Source: Octadecabacter arcticus 238 (lineage in GTDB: Bacteria > Pseudomonadota > Alphaproteobacteria > Rhodobacterales > Rhodobacteraceae). Taken from it: a stretch of DNA of 64,000 nucleotides. Below are positions 35,902-46,997 of this stretch, piece after piece. Numbering within the stretch: position 1 is the first letter of the stretch; each line of letters starts with the position of its first letter. The position numbers were made by a program, and so were the translations under genes. The stretch lies in the NCBI RefSeq assembly GCF_000155735.2, contig NC_020908.1, positions 3,539,001 to 3,603,000 of the forward strand, in the 5' to 3' direction. Under the pieces are notes generated by a model. That model was not told where the DNA came from, ran no database searches, and saw nothing but the letters and a program-made list of their open reading frames with translations.

Positions 35902-36618
35902 CTAGTCAGCTTGATCGGGATCGTTGGCGACACGGTGCGGCCCTGTCAAAGCACCCAAAGACTGGCGCTGGCGCCCCTTATCATCAAAATTGTCGGGCGC
36001 GAGCCAGATTTCAAACGCGCGATCCATTGCGGGCCAGTCATCATCACACAACGCCAACCAAGCGGTGTCACGATTGCGGGCTTTAACGATCAAATGTTGG
36101 CGAAAAATCCCCTCCCACGAGAACCCCAACCGCTGGGCTGCGCGCCGCGACGGTTGGTTCAGCGCGTTGCATTTCCATTCATAACGCCGATAGCCCAGCG
36201 CAAACGCCTCACGCATCATCAACACCATCGCCTCTGTCGCGGCGATGGTTTTCTGCAACACCGGCGCGAAGTTGATGTTGCCAACCTCGATCGTGCCCAT
36301 CGCGGGCACAATATTCAGGTAATAGGCGTAGCCCACAATAGCCCCGTCCGGCAGGCAGACCGCATAGCCCAGCCAATCCGCTCGATTGGCATACTGCGTG
36401 ACCACCGCCAGAAACTCGGCCTCGTCCACTGGTGGTTCTTCATACAGATAATCCCAAAGCGCGTCCTGCCCCGCCATCTGCGCCCAAAGGGCCGCGCCGT
36501 GGCGTGCAGGATCAATCTTCTCAAGCCGCACATGCGCCCCGACAAGCGTGCGCCCATCGGGAAATTTTGCCCCGTCAAAGTCAACAATCGGGCCAATTGG
36601 CCGTGTGGTCGTGTCCAT
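35902..36618 (-). CDS. GNAT-family N-acetyltransferase (RimJ/RimL-like)
   Basis: This 238-residue protein has the Acetyltransf_3 pattern: VRLEKIDPARHGAALWAQM near the start, VGYAYYLNIVPAMGTIEVGN, the acetyl-CoA region (FALGYRRYEWKCNALNQPSR) and RAAQRLGFSWEGIFRQHLIV. It may acetylate an amino terminus, amino acid or small molecule; the target is not evident. ATG 36618 is the first Met of the domain's frame. Confidence 0.88.
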   Translation of the reverse strand: MDTTTRPIGPIVDFDGAKFPDGRTLVGAHVRLEKIDPARHGAALWAQMAGQDALWDYLYEEPPVDEAEFLAVVTQYANRADWLGYAVCLPDGAIVGYAYYLNIVPAMGTIEVGNINFAPVLQKTIAATEAMVLMMREAFALGYRRYEWKCNALNQPSRRAAQRLGFSWEGIFRQHLIVKARNRDTAWLALCDDDWPAMDRAFEIWLAPDNFDDKGRQRQSLGALTGPHRVANDPDQAD

Positions 36619-36728
36619 TTAATGCCCCCGAATGCACCCAAACCCGCCGCCAGTCTGCCAGATTGCTGCCCCAATTTCACGCCATACGTCGTTGCTAAGA
36701 TGACCAGCCACAAGAGGGAATGAGTACG

Positions 36729-36875
36729 ATGGAACGCTTCGTTAAAAGTTCTGGACCCAAGAAGACGGAAACGCGACGCTGGACTGGATGGTTTTAACCG
36801 CTGGTATCCTGCTGCTCGGTGCCGCTGTGATCGCGTCCGTCAGCATGCCCGCCTCATCCCCAGCCATTTCTCGCA
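36729..36875 (+). pseudogene. frameshifted small Flp-like membrane protein
   Basis: ATG 36729 starts MERFVKSSG and then stops early. In a second frame from about 36758 the sequence QEDGNATLDWMVLTAGILLL continues as GAAVIASVSMPA. Together these give the pattern of short roseobacter proteins related to Flp pilins (a Glu/Asp-Gly segment followed by one hydrophobic helix). A single-base indel near 36750 separates the halves. ATG 36788 could still make the helix alone. Confidence 0.5.
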
Positions 36876-36877
36876 GC

Positions 36878-38095
36878 TTACAACACCAGACCCGGATCCG
36901 ACCCAAGGTCGAGGCCGGGAAAAATCGACTGTTCCAAGACCGAACGGTCCAGCCCAATCAAACCACGCATCACCCATGCCGCGTGGGCGCGCACATCGCG
37001 CGTCGGCAGTAAATCGCGGCCGTCATACAGATCGCCGTCGCCCAACCCAGGCCAATCACCAATGATCTGCCCACCGCGCAGCGCACCACCTGCATACAGC
37101 ATTGCACCGCCCGTGCCGTGATCCGTGCCTTTGCTGCCATTTTCACGCGCGGTGCGGCCAAATTCCGTCATACACAGCACAGCGGTTTTGTCCCAAACCG
37201 GCCCCAAGCCAGCCCGCAGCGTCAAAATCGTGTCGTTCAACTTGTCAGCGCTGCGCCGCAGCGCATTTTCCTGTCGTGCATGGGTGTCCCAACCGTTGAT
37301 CGAAAACGACGCGATCCGCGTATCCGCCCGCAGCCGCGACGCCGCGAATTCCGCGATTTTTACGTGTTCACCATTGCGCGGCACGGATTCCATCATCGGA
37401 TTGGCGGCCATCATCGCGTCCGTTTCCTCTGCGAGGTCAGCCTGCAAGGATATTTGTTTGGCGATATCAATGGCATCAGCAGATGCGTCCCGAAACAACG
37501 GATCGTCATGATGCACGACATTCAACAAGGCGCGCGCGTTTGGCGAAATCAACAGCCGTGCATCCGGCGACCAGCGCGATGCGGGTGCGTCTCCGCTCAA
37601 CACCAACATCTGTTCGCGACCGATGGCGAACGCAACTTCGGGTTCCAGACCTGGAACAACCTGCAACATCCGGTTCAGCCACCCATCGCGCAGACGTCCC
37701 TGCGTTGCCCCCGACAGTCCCGCTTCAAGGATATCCTGCCCGTCAAAATGACTACGTCTGTTGCGATACGGCGTGGACACGGCATGAACCGCGCCAAATT
37801 CACCGGCCTCCCACAACGGGCGTAGCGGTGAGAAATGCGGGTGCAGCGCGTAAAACCCGTCCAGATCTGTAGCGCCGCCTGCCTCACCTGTCAGGAGCGT
37901 CGGGCGCAATCCAGCCAGAGCCGCGTCGCCGTAGGGCTGGATCACGTCCAACCCGTCCATCGCGCCGCGCAAGATTATGACGACCAACCGCGTGTCCCAT
38001 GGCGCTGCGGCCATGGCGACAGGGGTGATAAACGGCGACGCGGCGGCAGAACACCCAAGCGCTGCACCACTCATCAGGAAACGTCTACGATCCAT
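36878..38095 (-). CDS. DUF1501-family Tat-exported protein
   Basis: This 405-residue protein has a twin-arginine signal (DRRRFLMSGAALGCSAAASP). The DUF1501 core includes LVVIILRGAMDGLDVIQPYG, SFSINGWDTHARQ, VLCMTEFGRTARENGSKGTDHGT and LYAGGALRGGQ, related to sulfatase/alkaline-phosphatase folds. The role is unknown. ATG 38095 has AGGAG 7 bases upstream and lies 3 bases after the DUF1800 stop; a GTG just before it is also in frame. The pair DUF1800-DUF1501 is a widely conserved, uncharacterised operon. Confidence 0.92.
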   Translation of the reverse strand: MDRRRFLMSGAALGCSAAASPFITPVAMAAAPWDTRLVVIILRGAMDGLDVIQPYGDAALAGLRPTLLTGEAGGATDLDGFYALHPHFSPLRPLWEAGEFGAVHAVSTPYRNRRSHFDGQDILEAGLSGATQGRLRDGWLNRMLQVVPGLEPEVAFAIGREQMLVLSGDAPASRWSPDARLLISPNARALLNVVHHDDPLFRDASADAIDIAKQISLQADLAEETDAMMAANPMMESVPRNGEHVKIAEFAASRLRADTRIASFSINGWDTHARQENALRRSADKLNDTILTLRAGLGPVWDKTAVLCMTEFGRTARENGSKGTDHGTGGAMLYAGGALRGGQIIGDWPGLGDGDLYDGRDLLPTRDVRAHAAWVMRGLIGLDRSVLEQSIFPGLDLGSDPGLVL

Positions 38096-38098
38096 CAC

Positions 38099-39478
38099 TT
38101 ATCTCCTCTGGAACGCGGCGGACGCCAGCACAATGCCGATCCCGTCTTTCACGGTCTCGGCTGCATTGGCGGCAAAAATCACAGCCTCCGGCGGGTTCGG
38201 GCCCAGCGCCCGATACACAAAGTCACTCGGATCCGGCAGCGTTTCCAGCATTTCCTGCGGCGCTTGCATTGACCACGTTATACGCCCCGCCATTCCCTGT
38301 GGTGTAATCCAGTTTTCGTCGTCTTCCGGCCAACCGTCCGGCCCCACTGGGTTTTGCCAAGTTTGCCCCATGACACCGAGCGGGCGCAGCCCCCAACGGC
38401 GCACCTGTTGCAGCGACGCGGCCAGAATAGCCGCCTGTGGGACACCAAGTGCGCGCATGGAAGACGCAATAAATTCGAACGGTTGCTTGACCTTTTTTGC
38501 GACAGGCGACCACGCAGCCTCATCCGCCAACAACACCTCGTACATTGCGAAAAGCGTTCCGTCCGTGGCTAAATATCGCGCGGCCATCGCCACAACCAGC
38601 GCGTTTTCCGGGTCGGGTCCAATAAAATGCACCGCCAGCTTTTGCGCCAGATGCCGCGCCGTATCAGGGTGCATCGCAATGTCGCGCAGGGCCGCGTTCA
38701 CATGATCAAGAGAGTCTTCATCACCGCCATATGTGACGCCTAAGACTGTTTCTGAACCGGGTTCGGCCCGATTTTCCTGAAAAAATCCGCCCCGCTGCGC
38801 GTTGGCGGTCACGCCTGTCAGCAGCTCCGCAAATTGGCGCACATCGTCTTGTGTATAGGCCCCGCCGACACCCAACGTGTGCAGTTCCAAAACTTCGCGC
38901 GCCAGGTTTTCGTTCAGGCCACCATCGCGTCGCAACGCAGATCGGCTGTTTGGCCCCATGGATCGGTTCTGATCAAGGTAGACAATCATCATCGGGCTGC
39001 CCACCACCGCCACCAACATATCCGCGAACCGCCCCGCCACATGCGGACGGATCGCCTCTTCGATATAAGGCGACACAAGATGGCGCCGGATTGCGGCTGT
39101 TGCGCGAACTGTAAAATGGTCTGCGCAAAACAGCGCCAAACGTTCACGAAACCCGTCGTGTGTATAGACCGCGCGGGCAATACTTGCCTTCATGTGTTCT
39201 GCCACCGCTTCGCGAGAGTCGGACCGCAATGCGTCGCGAACGTCTTCTGCCGCCGCCTCTGCGTCAGTGCCGCGCACCGCGTTTCGGGCGCGCGTAGCAA
39301 TGCGAAAATCCTCAGGCGACGGCTGGGCTATTGAAAACGTCGGAATCGGGATCGCCGCACCAATTTCGTCGGACCCCGCCAATCGCGTCAGCATATCGTC
39401 CACCGACGCGGGCGGTGCGATGGTCGGTGGCAGGCCCATCCCGAAACGGATCGCGGCGATTGTCGGATCGAATGGCAC
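38099..39478 (-). CDS. DUF1800-family protein
   Basis: The 459-residue protein has the conserved DUF1800 pieces LALFCADHFTVRATA, GSPMMIVYLDQNRS, LNENLAREVLELHTLGVGG and YTQDDVRQFAELLTG. It is paired with DUF1501 immediately downstream. The function is unknown; these pairs have been proposed to act at the cell surface. No signal peptide is seen here, whereas the partner has a Tat signal, so export as a complex is possible. Confidence 0.92.
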   Translation of the reverse strand: MPFDPTIAAIRFGMGLPPTIAPPASVDDMLTRLAGSDEIGAAIPIPTFSIAQPSPEDFRIATRARNAVRGTDAEAAAEDVRDALRSDSREAVAEHMKASIARAVYTHDGFRERLALFCADHFTVRATAAIRRHLVSPYIEEAIRPHVAGRFADMLVAVVGSPMMIVYLDQNRSMGPNSRSALRRDGGLNENLAREVLELHTLGVGGAYTQDDVRQFAELLTGVTANAQRGGFFQENRAEPGSETVLGVTYGGDEDSLDHVNAALRDIAMHPDTARHLAQKLAVHFIGPDPENALVVAMAARYLATDGTLFAMYEVLLADEAAWSPVAKKVKQPFEFIASSMRALGVPQAAILAASLQQVRRWGLRPLGVMGQTWQNPVGPDGWPEDDENWITPQGMAGRITWSMQAPQEMLETLPDPSDFVYRALGPNPPEAVIFAANAAETVKDGIGIVLASAAFQRR

Positions 39479-39656
39479 GTCGAAAACTCCGTGTTACAGC
39501 TACGCCTGTTATATGGGTCTGCTGCGCCCATGTGCGGGTTTTTCGCACACGTCGGAATAAAACCGCGCACAATTCGCATCAAAACAGCCAAGACGGCCGT
39601 GAAACGCAAAGCGGGCGGAGTGAACCCCGCCCGTTTCAAGTCATATCACCGTCAAA

Positions 39657-41660
39657 TTAATCGTCAGCCGGAATAACCCGCAAACGCAATTCGCGCATCT
39701 GTTCGTTCTGCGGCTCGGACGGGGCCGACATCATCAAGTCTTCTGCCCGTTGGTTCATCGGGAACATGATGACGTCGCGCAGGTTGTCCGCATCCGCCAA
39801 CAGCATCACGATCCGATCCACACCTGCGGCACAGCCACCGTGGGGCGGGGCGCCGTATTGGAACGCGTTAACCATGCCGCCAAACCGCTTTTCGACCTCG
39901 TCTTTGCCGTAGCCCGCAATTTCGAACGCCTTGAACATAATCTCGGGGCGGTGGTTCCGGATCGCGCCAGACACCAATTCATAGCCGTTGCACGCAAGAT
40001 CATATTGGAACCCCAACACGTCCTCTGGCTTGCCATCAAGTGCGGCCATCCCGCCTTGGGGCATGGAGAACGGGTTGTGTTCAAAGTCGATTTTACCAGT
40101 TTCAGCGTCGCGCTCGTAGATCGGGAAATCGACGATCCACACGAACGCAAAACGGTTCAGATCGGTCAGGCCCAGCTCATCGCCAATGACAGCCCGCGCT
40201 TTGCCCGCCACGGTTTCAAACGTTTTCGGCTTACCACCAAGGAAGAACGCCGCATCGCCGACGGTCAATCCCAATTGCTGACGGATCGCTTCCGTGCGCT
40301 CTGGCCCGATGTTCTTGGCCAGTGGACCAGCCGCTTCACATACAAACTCAGGTCCATAAGTCGCAGAGGCTAATTCTTTGGCTCGTTTGAGATCCAATCC
40401 ATCACCATTATTGATTAGGTCGACAATTGATTGGAATAGCTCTCCATCTTTTGCGTTCACTCCACCAAGAATAGCTTCGGCCGTAAGATTTTCGCACGCA
40501 CCCATTTCAATCCAGCCGAGAATTGTTCCCAATACTTGAGGATGCCATTCTAGGTTTTTCACTTCACGCCAGAAGATGTACCCCATGCCGGGCAGACCTT
40601 CTTTTTGTGCAAACGCATTCATCCGGTCACAAAATTTGCGTCCGACAGGCTGTCCGTTCGGCCCTTTCGGTGCCGGAATGGCGCGCACTTCGGTTCCGTC
40701 CTGCTCAAGCAGCTTGGCGAAAATCGCAAAGCCTGACCCGCGGAAATGCTCGGACACGACCTGCATCTTGATCGGGTTGCGCAGGTCCGGCTTGTCGCTG
40801 CCATACCAAAGGGCTGCGTCACGGTAGGAAATTTGTTCCCACATCTGGTCAACTTTGCGACCCTTGCCGAATTCCTCAAAGATGCCGGTGATGACGGGCT
40901 GGATTGTGTCGAACACGTCCTGCTGCTCAACGAACGACATCTCCAGGTCAAGCTGGTAGAAATCTGTCGGGGATCGGTCCGCGCGCGGGTCTTCGTCCCT
41001 GAAACAGGGCGCAATCTGGAAATACTTGTCATAGCCACTGACCATGATCAGCTGTTTGAACTGCTGTGGTGCCTGCGGCAGCGCGTAGAATTTACCGGGG
41101 TGCAGGCGTGACGGGATCAAGAAATCGCGCGCGCCTTCAGGGCTGGACGACGTGATAATCGGCGTCTGGAATTCGCGGAACCCCTTGTCCCACATCCGCT
41201 TGCGCATGGACGACACAACGTCACTGCGCAGTTTCATGTTTTTCTGCATCTTCTCGCGGCGCAGGTCGAGGTAACGGTATTTCAGACGGGTTTCTTCCGG
41301 ATATTCCTGATCACCAAACACCATCAACGGCAGTTCTGCAGCAGCACCCAGAACTTCAATGTCCCGAATGAACACCTCAATCTCGCCGGTGGGCAGCTTG
41401 TCGTTCACAAGGCTCGCGTCACGCGCCTTCACTTCGCCATCAATGCGGATACACCATTCGTTGCGCACCTTTTCGATGTCGCTAAAAACGGGGCTGTCGG
41501 GGTCTGCCATGACTTGCGTGATGCCGTAATGGTCGCGCAAATCAATGAACAACAACCCGCCGTGGTCACGCACACGGTGCACCCAGCCGGACAGACGAAC
41601 AGTATCGCCCACGTTTTCCTTGTTCAGATCGGCGCAAGTGTGGCTGCGATAGGCGTGCAT
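39657..41660 (-). CDS. aspS: aspartyl-tRNA synthetase with an in-frame insertion
   Basis: This class II synthetase charges tRNA-Asp. The OB-fold anticodon domain is at about 1-110 ([40 protein letters not shown]), motif 2 is in [15 protein letters not shown], and motif 3 in [19 protein letters not shown]. The 667 residues exceed the roughly 590 usual in the order. The excess is a segment at residues about 365-440 within the GAD region, more AT-rich than its surroundings. It begins right after GYIFWRE and ends before [15 protein letters not shown]. The frame is intact throughout. ATG 41660 is the family start. The gene is divergent from carB. Confidence 0.95.
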   Translation of the reverse strand: MHAYRSHTCADLNKENVGDTVRLSGWVHRVRDHGGLLFIDLRDHYGITQVMADPDSPVFSDIEKVRNEWCIRIDGEVKARDASLVNDKLPTGEIEVFIRDIEVLGAAAELPLMVFGDQEYPEETRLKYRYLDLRREKMQKNMKLRSDVVSSMRKRMWDKGFREFQTPIITSSSPEGARDFLIPSRLHPGKFYALPQAPQQFKQLIMVSGYDKYFQIAPCFRDEDPRADRSPTDFYQLDLEMSFVEQQDVFDTIQPVITGIFEEFGKGRKVDQMWEQISYRDAALWYGSDKPDLRNPIKMQVVSEHFRGSGFAIFAKLLEQDGTEVRAIPAPKGPNGQPVGRKFCDRMNAFAQKEGLPGMGYIFWREVKNLEWHPQVLGTILGWIEMGACENLTAEAILGGVNAKDGELFQSIVDLINNGDGLDLKRAKELASATYGPEFVCEAAGPLAKNIGPERTEAIRQQLGLTVGDAAFFLGGKPKTFETVAGKARAVIGDELGLTDLNRFAFVWIVDFPIYERDAETGKIDFEHNPFSMPQGGMAALDGKPEDVLGFQYDLACNGYELVSGAIRNHRPEIMFKAFEIAGYGKDEVEKRFGGMVNAFQYGAPPHGGCAAGVDRIVMLLADADNLRDVIMFPMNQRAEDLMMSAPSEPQNEQMRELRLRVIPADD
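40340..40567 (-). other. 228-bp in-frame insertion in aspS
   Basis: The segment lies between two GTGAAG copies (minus strand; 40562-40567 and 40334-40339), 228 bases or 76 codons apart. It encodes [20 protein letters not shown] through [12 protein letters not shown], with codons visibly richer in A/T than flanking aspS. Removing one repeat unit would give [15 protein letters not shown] and a normal-length enzyme. No intein splice residues are present. Confidence 0.7.
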
Positions 41661-41857
41661 GGGGTTTCCTAACTTCGGATAAATCGGTCGCGTCGATACA
41701 CCGCGCGGTGCGTCGGAAGTCAAGTGTTTAGGGCCAATTGCCCCCACGCGATCCAGCCAAAAACCTACGTTAAACAGCTATTGGCCCCAGACTCCCCCTT
41801 GCACCCGCACGCCCCGCGCCTATAACCCGCAAAGATTTGTACATAGGGGGCGCCACC

Positions 41858-44800
41858 ATGCCAAAGAGAACCGATATCCAATCAATCATGATTATTGGTG
41901 CGGGCCCTATCGTTATCGGCCAAGCCTGCGAATTTGACTACTCCGGCGCACAAGCTTGTAAGGCGCTGCGCGAAGAAGGGTATCGTGTGGTTCTGGTCAA
42001 CTCGAACCCTGCCACGATCATGACCGATCCCAACATGGCGGACGCCACTTATATCGAACCGATCACCCCTGCCGTGGTCGCCAAAATCATCCTCAAAGAA
42101 CGCCCTGACGCGTTGCTGCCAACCATGGGCGGGCAAACCGGCCTGAACACGTCGCTGGCTTTGGATGAAATGACGATCTCACAACTCTTTACCGGCGCTG
42201 ATTTTGACGCTTTGATTGCGGAATTTGGTGCAGATGCCGCCGACAAATCCATCCTCGCACTTCTCGGCGTGGAAATGATTGGCGCGAAACGCAAAGCGAT
42301 TGAGATGGCAGAAGACCGCCAGCTGTTTCGCGAGGCCATGGATCGCCTTGGCATCGAGAACCCGAAAGCCACGATCGTCACCGCCCCGACCAAAGACAAA
42401 AACGCACCCCGCGTGACGGATAAATTCGACATTCCCGCAGGCATCGCCATCGCTCTCGAAGCGCTCGAAGAGATTGGGCTGCCAGCGATCATCCGCCCCG
42501 CCTTTACCATGGGCGGCACCGGCGGCGGCGTGGCGTACAATCGCGCTGAATACGAACATTTCTGCCGCACTGGAATGGAAGCGTCCCCTGTGGCGCAAAT
42601 TCTGGTCGACCAGTCGTTGCTGGGTTGGAAAGAGTTTGAGATGGAAGTCGTGCGCGACACCGCCGACAACGCCATCATTGTCTGTGCCATCGAAAACATC
42701 GATCCCATGGGCGTGCACACCGGGGATTCCATCACCGTCGCCCCGGCGCTTACGCTGACCGACAAAGAATACCAACTGATGCGCACCCATTCGATCAATG
42801 TGTTGCGCGAAATCGGCGTAGAAACCGGTGGCTCGAATGTGCAATGGGCCGTGAACCCAGCTGACGGGCGCATGGTCGTGATTGAGATGAACCCCCGCGT
42901 GTCGCGCTCATCCGCGCTGGCATCAAAGGCCACAGGTTTCCCGATTGCCAAGATCGCCGCAAAGCTCGCCGTTGGATATACGCTTGATGAACTCGACAAC
43001 GACATCACCGGCACCACGCCCGCGTCATTTGAACCTTCCATCGACTATGTCGTCACAAAAATCCCGCGCTTTGCGTTTGAAAAATTCCCCGGCTCCGAAC
43101 CTTACCTGACCACGGCGATGAAATCCGTCGGCGAAGCAATGGCCATTGGCCGAACATTCCACGAATCCATGCAAAAGGCGCTGGCGTCGATGGAAACCGG
43201 CCTGACGGGTTTTGATGACATCGAAATTGAGGGCGCAACTGACCCCGTTTCCGGCGTCGCCGCGATCACCAAAGCATTGGCCAAACAGACCCCCGACCGT
43301 ATTCGCGTCATCGCGCAGGCCATGCGCCACGGGCTGTCAGACGTTGACATAAACGCCGTCACCTCGTTTGATCCATGGTTCCTCGCACGGATCCGCGAAA
43401 TCATCGACGCCGAGGCCGTCGTGAAAAAGAACGGGTTGCCGACCAACGAACACGGGCTGCGCGAACTCAAAATGCTTGGCTTCACCGACGCCCGCCTCGC
43501 GACCTTGTCGGGGCGCTTTGAGTCCAATGTGCGCCGTGCGCGCATCAACCTCGGCGTCGTCGCCTGCTTCAAACGGATCGACACCTGCGCCGCCGAATTC
43601 GAAGCCCAGACACCTTATATGTATTCCACCTACGAAGCCCCGATGATGGGCGAGGTTGAGTGCGAAGCGCGCCCGTCGGATCGCAAAAAGGTCGTGATCC
43701 TTGGCGGTGGCCCGAACCGCATCGGCCAAGGCATCGAATTTGATTACTGCTGCTGCCACGCGTGTTACGCCCTCACCGATCAGGGCTACGAAACCATCAT
43801 GATCAACTGCAACCCTGAAACTGTGTCGACCGACTATGACACGTCGGACCGGTTGTATTTTGAACCATTGACGTTCGAACACGTGATGGAAATCCTGCGC
43901 GTTGAACAATCCAACGGCACCCTGCACGGCGTCATTGTGCAGTTCGGCGGCCAGACCCCGCTCAAGATCGCACAAGCCCTGCAAGACGAAGGCATCCCGA
44001 TCCTCGGCACCTCACCCGACAGTATTGATTGGGCCGAAGACCGCGAACGCTTTCAGGCGCTGGTCAATGACCTTGGCCTGAAACAACCGCACAACGGAAT
44101 CGCATCCACGGACGAACAAGCCCTTGAGATCGCTGAAAGCATCGGCTTCCCGCTGGTCATCCGCCCGTCCTACGTTCTCGGTGGCCGCGCCATGGAAATC
44201 GTGCGCGACGTGAGCCAGCTGAAACGCTACATCACGTCCGCCGTGGTTGTGTCAGGGGACAGCCCCGTGTTGCTCGACAGTTACCTGTCCGGCGCAATCG
44301 AAGTTGATGTCGATTGCCTGTCAGACGGGGAATTCACCCACGTCGCGGGCATCATGCAGCACATCGAAGAAGCCGGCGTGCATTCGGGTGATTCCGCCTG
44401 TTCCCTACCGCCCCACACACTGTCCGATGACATTATCGCCGAAATCACCCGCCAGACCAACGCGCTGGCCCTTGCCCTCAAGGTCATCGGCTTGATGAAC
44501 GTGCAATTCGCCGTCAAAGCCAACGAAGACGGTGTCGAAGAGGTCTATCTGATTGAGGTAAACCCACGCGCCAGCCGCACCGTGCCGTTTGTCGCCAAGG
44601 CCACGGACTCCGCCATCGCGTCCATCGCCGCCCGCCTGATGGCCGGTGAACCGCTGTCCAACTTCCCGCACCGCGCCCCTTACGCGCCCGCCGAAAACCC
44701 GATGGACATCATGCCGCTTGGCAACCCGTTCACCCTCGCCAACCCGAAAACCCCGTGGTTTTCGGTTAAAGAAGCGGTTTTGCCATTCAACCGCTTTCCC

Positions 44801-45310
44801 GGTGTCGACACAATCCTTGGCCCTGAAATGCGCTCAACCGGCGAAGTCATGGGCTGGGCACGCAGCTTTGATCGCGCCTTCCTCAAGGCGCAAATGGGTG
44901 CAGGCGTTGATCTGCCCACATCGGGCCGCGTGTTCTTTTCCATCAAAGACAGCGACAAAACCCCGCAATTGCTGGAAGCCGCACAGATCGTCACCGACCT
45001 TGGCATGACCATCTGCGCCACCAAAGGCACCGCCGACTGGCTTGAGGCGCAAGGCATCAAAACCGAACGCGTCAACAAGGTCTATGAGGGCGGACGCACC
45101 GTCGCCGACCTGCTCAAAGACGGCGAAATCGCACTGGTCTTCAACTCCACCGAAGGCACGGCAGCGGTTGAAGACAGCCGATCCATCCGCGCCGTCGCCC
45201 TCAACGACCGCATCCCGTATTATACGACATTAAGCGGTAGCCACGCGGCGGCATTGGCGATGAAGGCAAAGGTTCAGGGCGATGTGAAAGTTAGGGCCTT
45301 GCAGGGGTAG
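41858..45310 (+). CDS. carB: carbamoyl-phosphate synthase large subunit
   Basis: This enzyme makes carbamoyl phosphate for arginine and pyrimidines with CarA. The 1150-residue protein contains two homologous ATP-grasp halves: [20 protein letters not shown] and the partner [20 protein letters not shown], each followed by ATP-grasp motifs ([50 protein letters not shown]). The C-terminal allosteric domain contains [19 protein letters not shown] 41858 ([16 protein letters not shown]) has GGGGG 7 bases upstream. carA is not in the window. Its product feeds argF (8.3 kb). Confidence 0.97.
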   Translation: MPKRTDIQSIMIIGAGPIVIGQACEFDYSGAQACKALREEGYRVVLVNSNPATIMTDPNMADATYIEPITPAVVAKIILKERPDALLPTMGGQTGLNTSLALDEMTISQLFTGADFDALIAEFGADAADKSILALLGVEMIGAKRKAIEMAEDRQLFREAMDRLGIENPKATIVTAPTKDKNAPRVTDKFDIPAGIAIALEALEEIGLPAIIRPAFTMGGTGGGVAYNRAEYEHFCRTGMEASPVAQILVDQSLLGWKEFEMEVVRDTADNAIIVCAIENIDPMGVHTGDSITVAPALTLTDKEYQLMRTHSINVLREIGVETGGSNVQWAVNPADGRMVVIEMNPRVSRSSALASKATGFPIAKIAAKLAVGYTLDELDNDITGTTPASFEPSIDYVVTKIPRFAFEKFPGSEPYLTTAMKSVGEAMAIGRTFHESMQKALASMETGLTGFDDIEIEGATDPVSGVAAITKALAKQTPDRIRVIAQAMRHGLSDVDINAVTSFDPWFLARIREIIDAEAVVKKNGLPTNEHGLRELKMLGFTDARLATLSGRFESNVRRARINLGVVACFKRIDTCAAEFEAQTPYMYSTYEAPMMGEVECEARPSDRKKVVILGGGPNRIGQGIEFDYCCCHACYALTDQGYETIMINCNPETVSTDYDTSDRLYFEPLTFEHVMEILRVEQSNGTLHGVIVQFGGQTPLKIAQALQDEGIPILGTSPDSIDWAEDRERFQALVNDLGLKQPHNGIASTDEQALEIAESIGFPLVIRPSYVLGGRAMEIVRDVSQLKRYITSAVVVSGDSPVLLDSYLSGAIEVDVDCLSDGEFTHVAGIMQHIEEAGVHSGDSACSLPPHTLSDDIIAEITRQTNALALALKVIGLMNVQFAVKANEDGVEEVYLIEVNPRASRTVPFVAKATDSAIASIAARLMAGEPLSNFPHRAPYAPAENPMDIMPLGNPFTLANPKTPWFSVKEAVLPFNRFPGVDTILGPEMRSTGEVMGWARSFDRAFLKAQMGAGVDLPTSGRVFFSIKDSDKTPQLLEAAQIVTDLGMTICATKGTADWLEAQGIKTERVNKVYEGGRTVADLLKDGEIALVFNSTEGTAAVEDSRSIRAVALNDRIPYYTTLSGSHAAALAMKAKVQGDVKVRALQG

Positions 45311-45386
45311 GTCTCAAAAACTCGCTCAGCGGACAAAGCGTTAATGCGCTGCACTCGCGCCAATAGCTGCTTCCAGAAAACCAAGC

Positions 45387-45409
45387 GTTCAACAAACGGT
45401 CGTTTTTGG
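45387..45409 (+). repeat. dispersed dyad, copy 1 (AAACG-GT-CGTTT)
   Basis: GTTCAACAAACGGTCGTTTTTGG, one of a family of short palindromes in this part of the window (also 45423, 45891, 50543, 50857 and the IS110 target). It lies between carB and the H-NS-like gene. Confidence 0.7.
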
Positions 45410-45422
45410 CACTGGATGGGTG

Positions 45423-45444
45423 GTTCACAAACGGTGGTTTTTTT
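45423..45444 (+). repeat. dispersed dyad, degenerate copy 2
   Basis: GTTCACAAACGGTGG followed by eight T. It has lost the right half of the dyad; 14 bases after copy 1. The T run could help end carB transcripts. Confidence 0.5.
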
Positions 45445-45543
45445 TCGAGTGGACTGGAAACGGTGTTACTCACCATTTGCTGTTGCCGCTAAAACTCAAA
45501 AACGATAGCTGAGAGCCAAATACTTAGATAGAAAGTTTAACTT

Positions 45544-45855
45544 ATGACGAAACCTGACTTGGAAAATCTGTCAATCAAAGAACTAAAGCAATTGCAAAAA
45601 GATGCAACTAAAGCGGTCGCAAGCTTTGAAGATCGTAAACGTGCAGGCGTCATTGCAGAGTTAGAGGCGGTTGCGCAAAAGCATGGGTACAAGCTGGCGG
45701 ATTTTACGAGTGGCAAGAAAGCTAAAGTTGCTTCGCCCGCCAAGTACAAGCATCCGGAAGATTCATCGCTCACTTGGAGCGGGCGTGGTAGACAGCCTAA
45801 TTGGATTAAGGATGAGCTCTCAGCAGGAAAATCTCTAATCGACTTTGCGATCTAA
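45544..45855 (+). CDS. H-NS-family nucleoid protein (HvrA/TrcA-like)
   Basis: This 103-residue protein has an N-terminal coiled coil for oligomerisation (about 7-48, LSIKELKQLQKDATKAVASF) and a C-terminal DNA-binding domain with AKYKHPEDSSLTWSGRGRQP, the core TWSGRGRQP at 77-85. H-NS proteins bind and silence AT-rich DNA; Rhodobacter HvrA and TrcA also adjust metabolic genes. It sits at the border of the IS-rich, AT-richer accessory zone, between two copies of the dyad repeat, and its own leader is AT-rich. The start ATG 45544 is 9 bases after an AAAG stretch. Confidence 0.9.
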   Translation: MTKPDLENLSIKELKQLQKDATKAVASFEDRKRAGVIAELEAVAQKHGYKLADFTSGKKAKVASPAKYKHPEDSSLTWSGRGRQPNWIKDELSAGKSLIDFAI

Positions 45856-45890
45856 AAATATTTGCTTGGCGCGAGTGTCTCTCGCCGAGC

Positions 45891-45916
45891 GTTCAGCAAA
45901 CGGTCGTTTTTGAACG
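45891..45916 (+). repeat. dispersed dyad, copy 3
   Basis: GTTCAGCAAACGGTCGTTTTTGAACG, with outer arms CGTTCA and TGAACG also complementary. Shortly after comes TGCAGCGAAAGTCGGC, a motif that recurs inverted near copy 5 (about 51008-51025). Confidence 0.7.
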
Positions 45917-46997
45917 ATCTGTGCAAGTGCAGCGAAAGTCGGCAAAGAGCTTATATTGTTCAGGGGCATTGTTTTTAATCAGAGCAACAGACGAAAACTT
46001 AGAAATCAAGATTAAATTGTGAAAGCAGCCATATTTTTCTACTCCTACCTCGAATGAATTACCATATTTTCAAGCACTCGATCTTCAATCGTTGCAAGGC
46101 GATCAATCGAGTTAAAATACTCCATCGTCCGCATATCGTTCCATTTACTTTTGGCTGCGTCGCCCCGCGTCATTTTTGAAGTATACTCCCGCGCCTGAAT
46201 TGACCTGAGGTTTTCCCCTCAAATCACTTTGTATTCCTTGAGCGATATGACGCGGAAGTTGTCGGTGACGGTGTCGCGGAACTCTGGCCATTTTTCTGGC
46301 AGGGTCTTGCGGAAGAAGTCGAAAATGGCCTCTGTGAATTGGTTGAACGTTGCATAGTGCCGATTGTGGGTGACCCATTTGTGCATAACACCCCAAAGAC
46401 GCTCGATCGGGTTGAGGTGCGGGGCATATGCTGGCAAGAAATGCAACTTCACCCGACGTTCTGGGCTGTCCAGCCATGGCTGTAGTATCTTGGCATGATG
46501 ATAGCGGGCATTGTCGACAAAGACGTGGATGGCCGTCTTGGTTTGGTTGTTGCGTTCCAACTTTTCCAGCATCTGTCGGGTTGTCTGGGCATTGATCTTC
46601 TCGCCTTCCACAAAGGTGAACTGGAAAGTCTCAAGGTCAAGCGCGCCCTGAATGTTGAGCCGCTTGCGCCCTGATGTCGCCTTCAGGGCCGTCTTTTGTC
46701 CCTTGGGGAACCAACCATGGGCGGGGCGGCTCTGGTGTTCGGGGTGGACAGCGTCCGAAAAGACAACCATCTCATCTGCGGCCAACCCGTTCATCAGGGC
46801 CTCATATTTGGCAATAAACGCAGCCTGCTTGGCTTCATCGGCCTGTGCAGGCAGCAATTGTGGTTTCTTATACGCGAACCCCAGGCGGCGCATCAGCTTG
46901 GCGGCTCCCGACGTGCTGTAGTTTTGGTCGCACTCGGCTAGAACATAGGCACAGACCTCATCGGCATTGCGGGCAGGCTGCGCGGTGAAATGGGCTC

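Noticed and set aside
40334..40567. Intein in aspS
   Set aside because: 76 residues is too short, and there is no Cys/Ser at the first position or terminal His-Asn with a following nucleophile.
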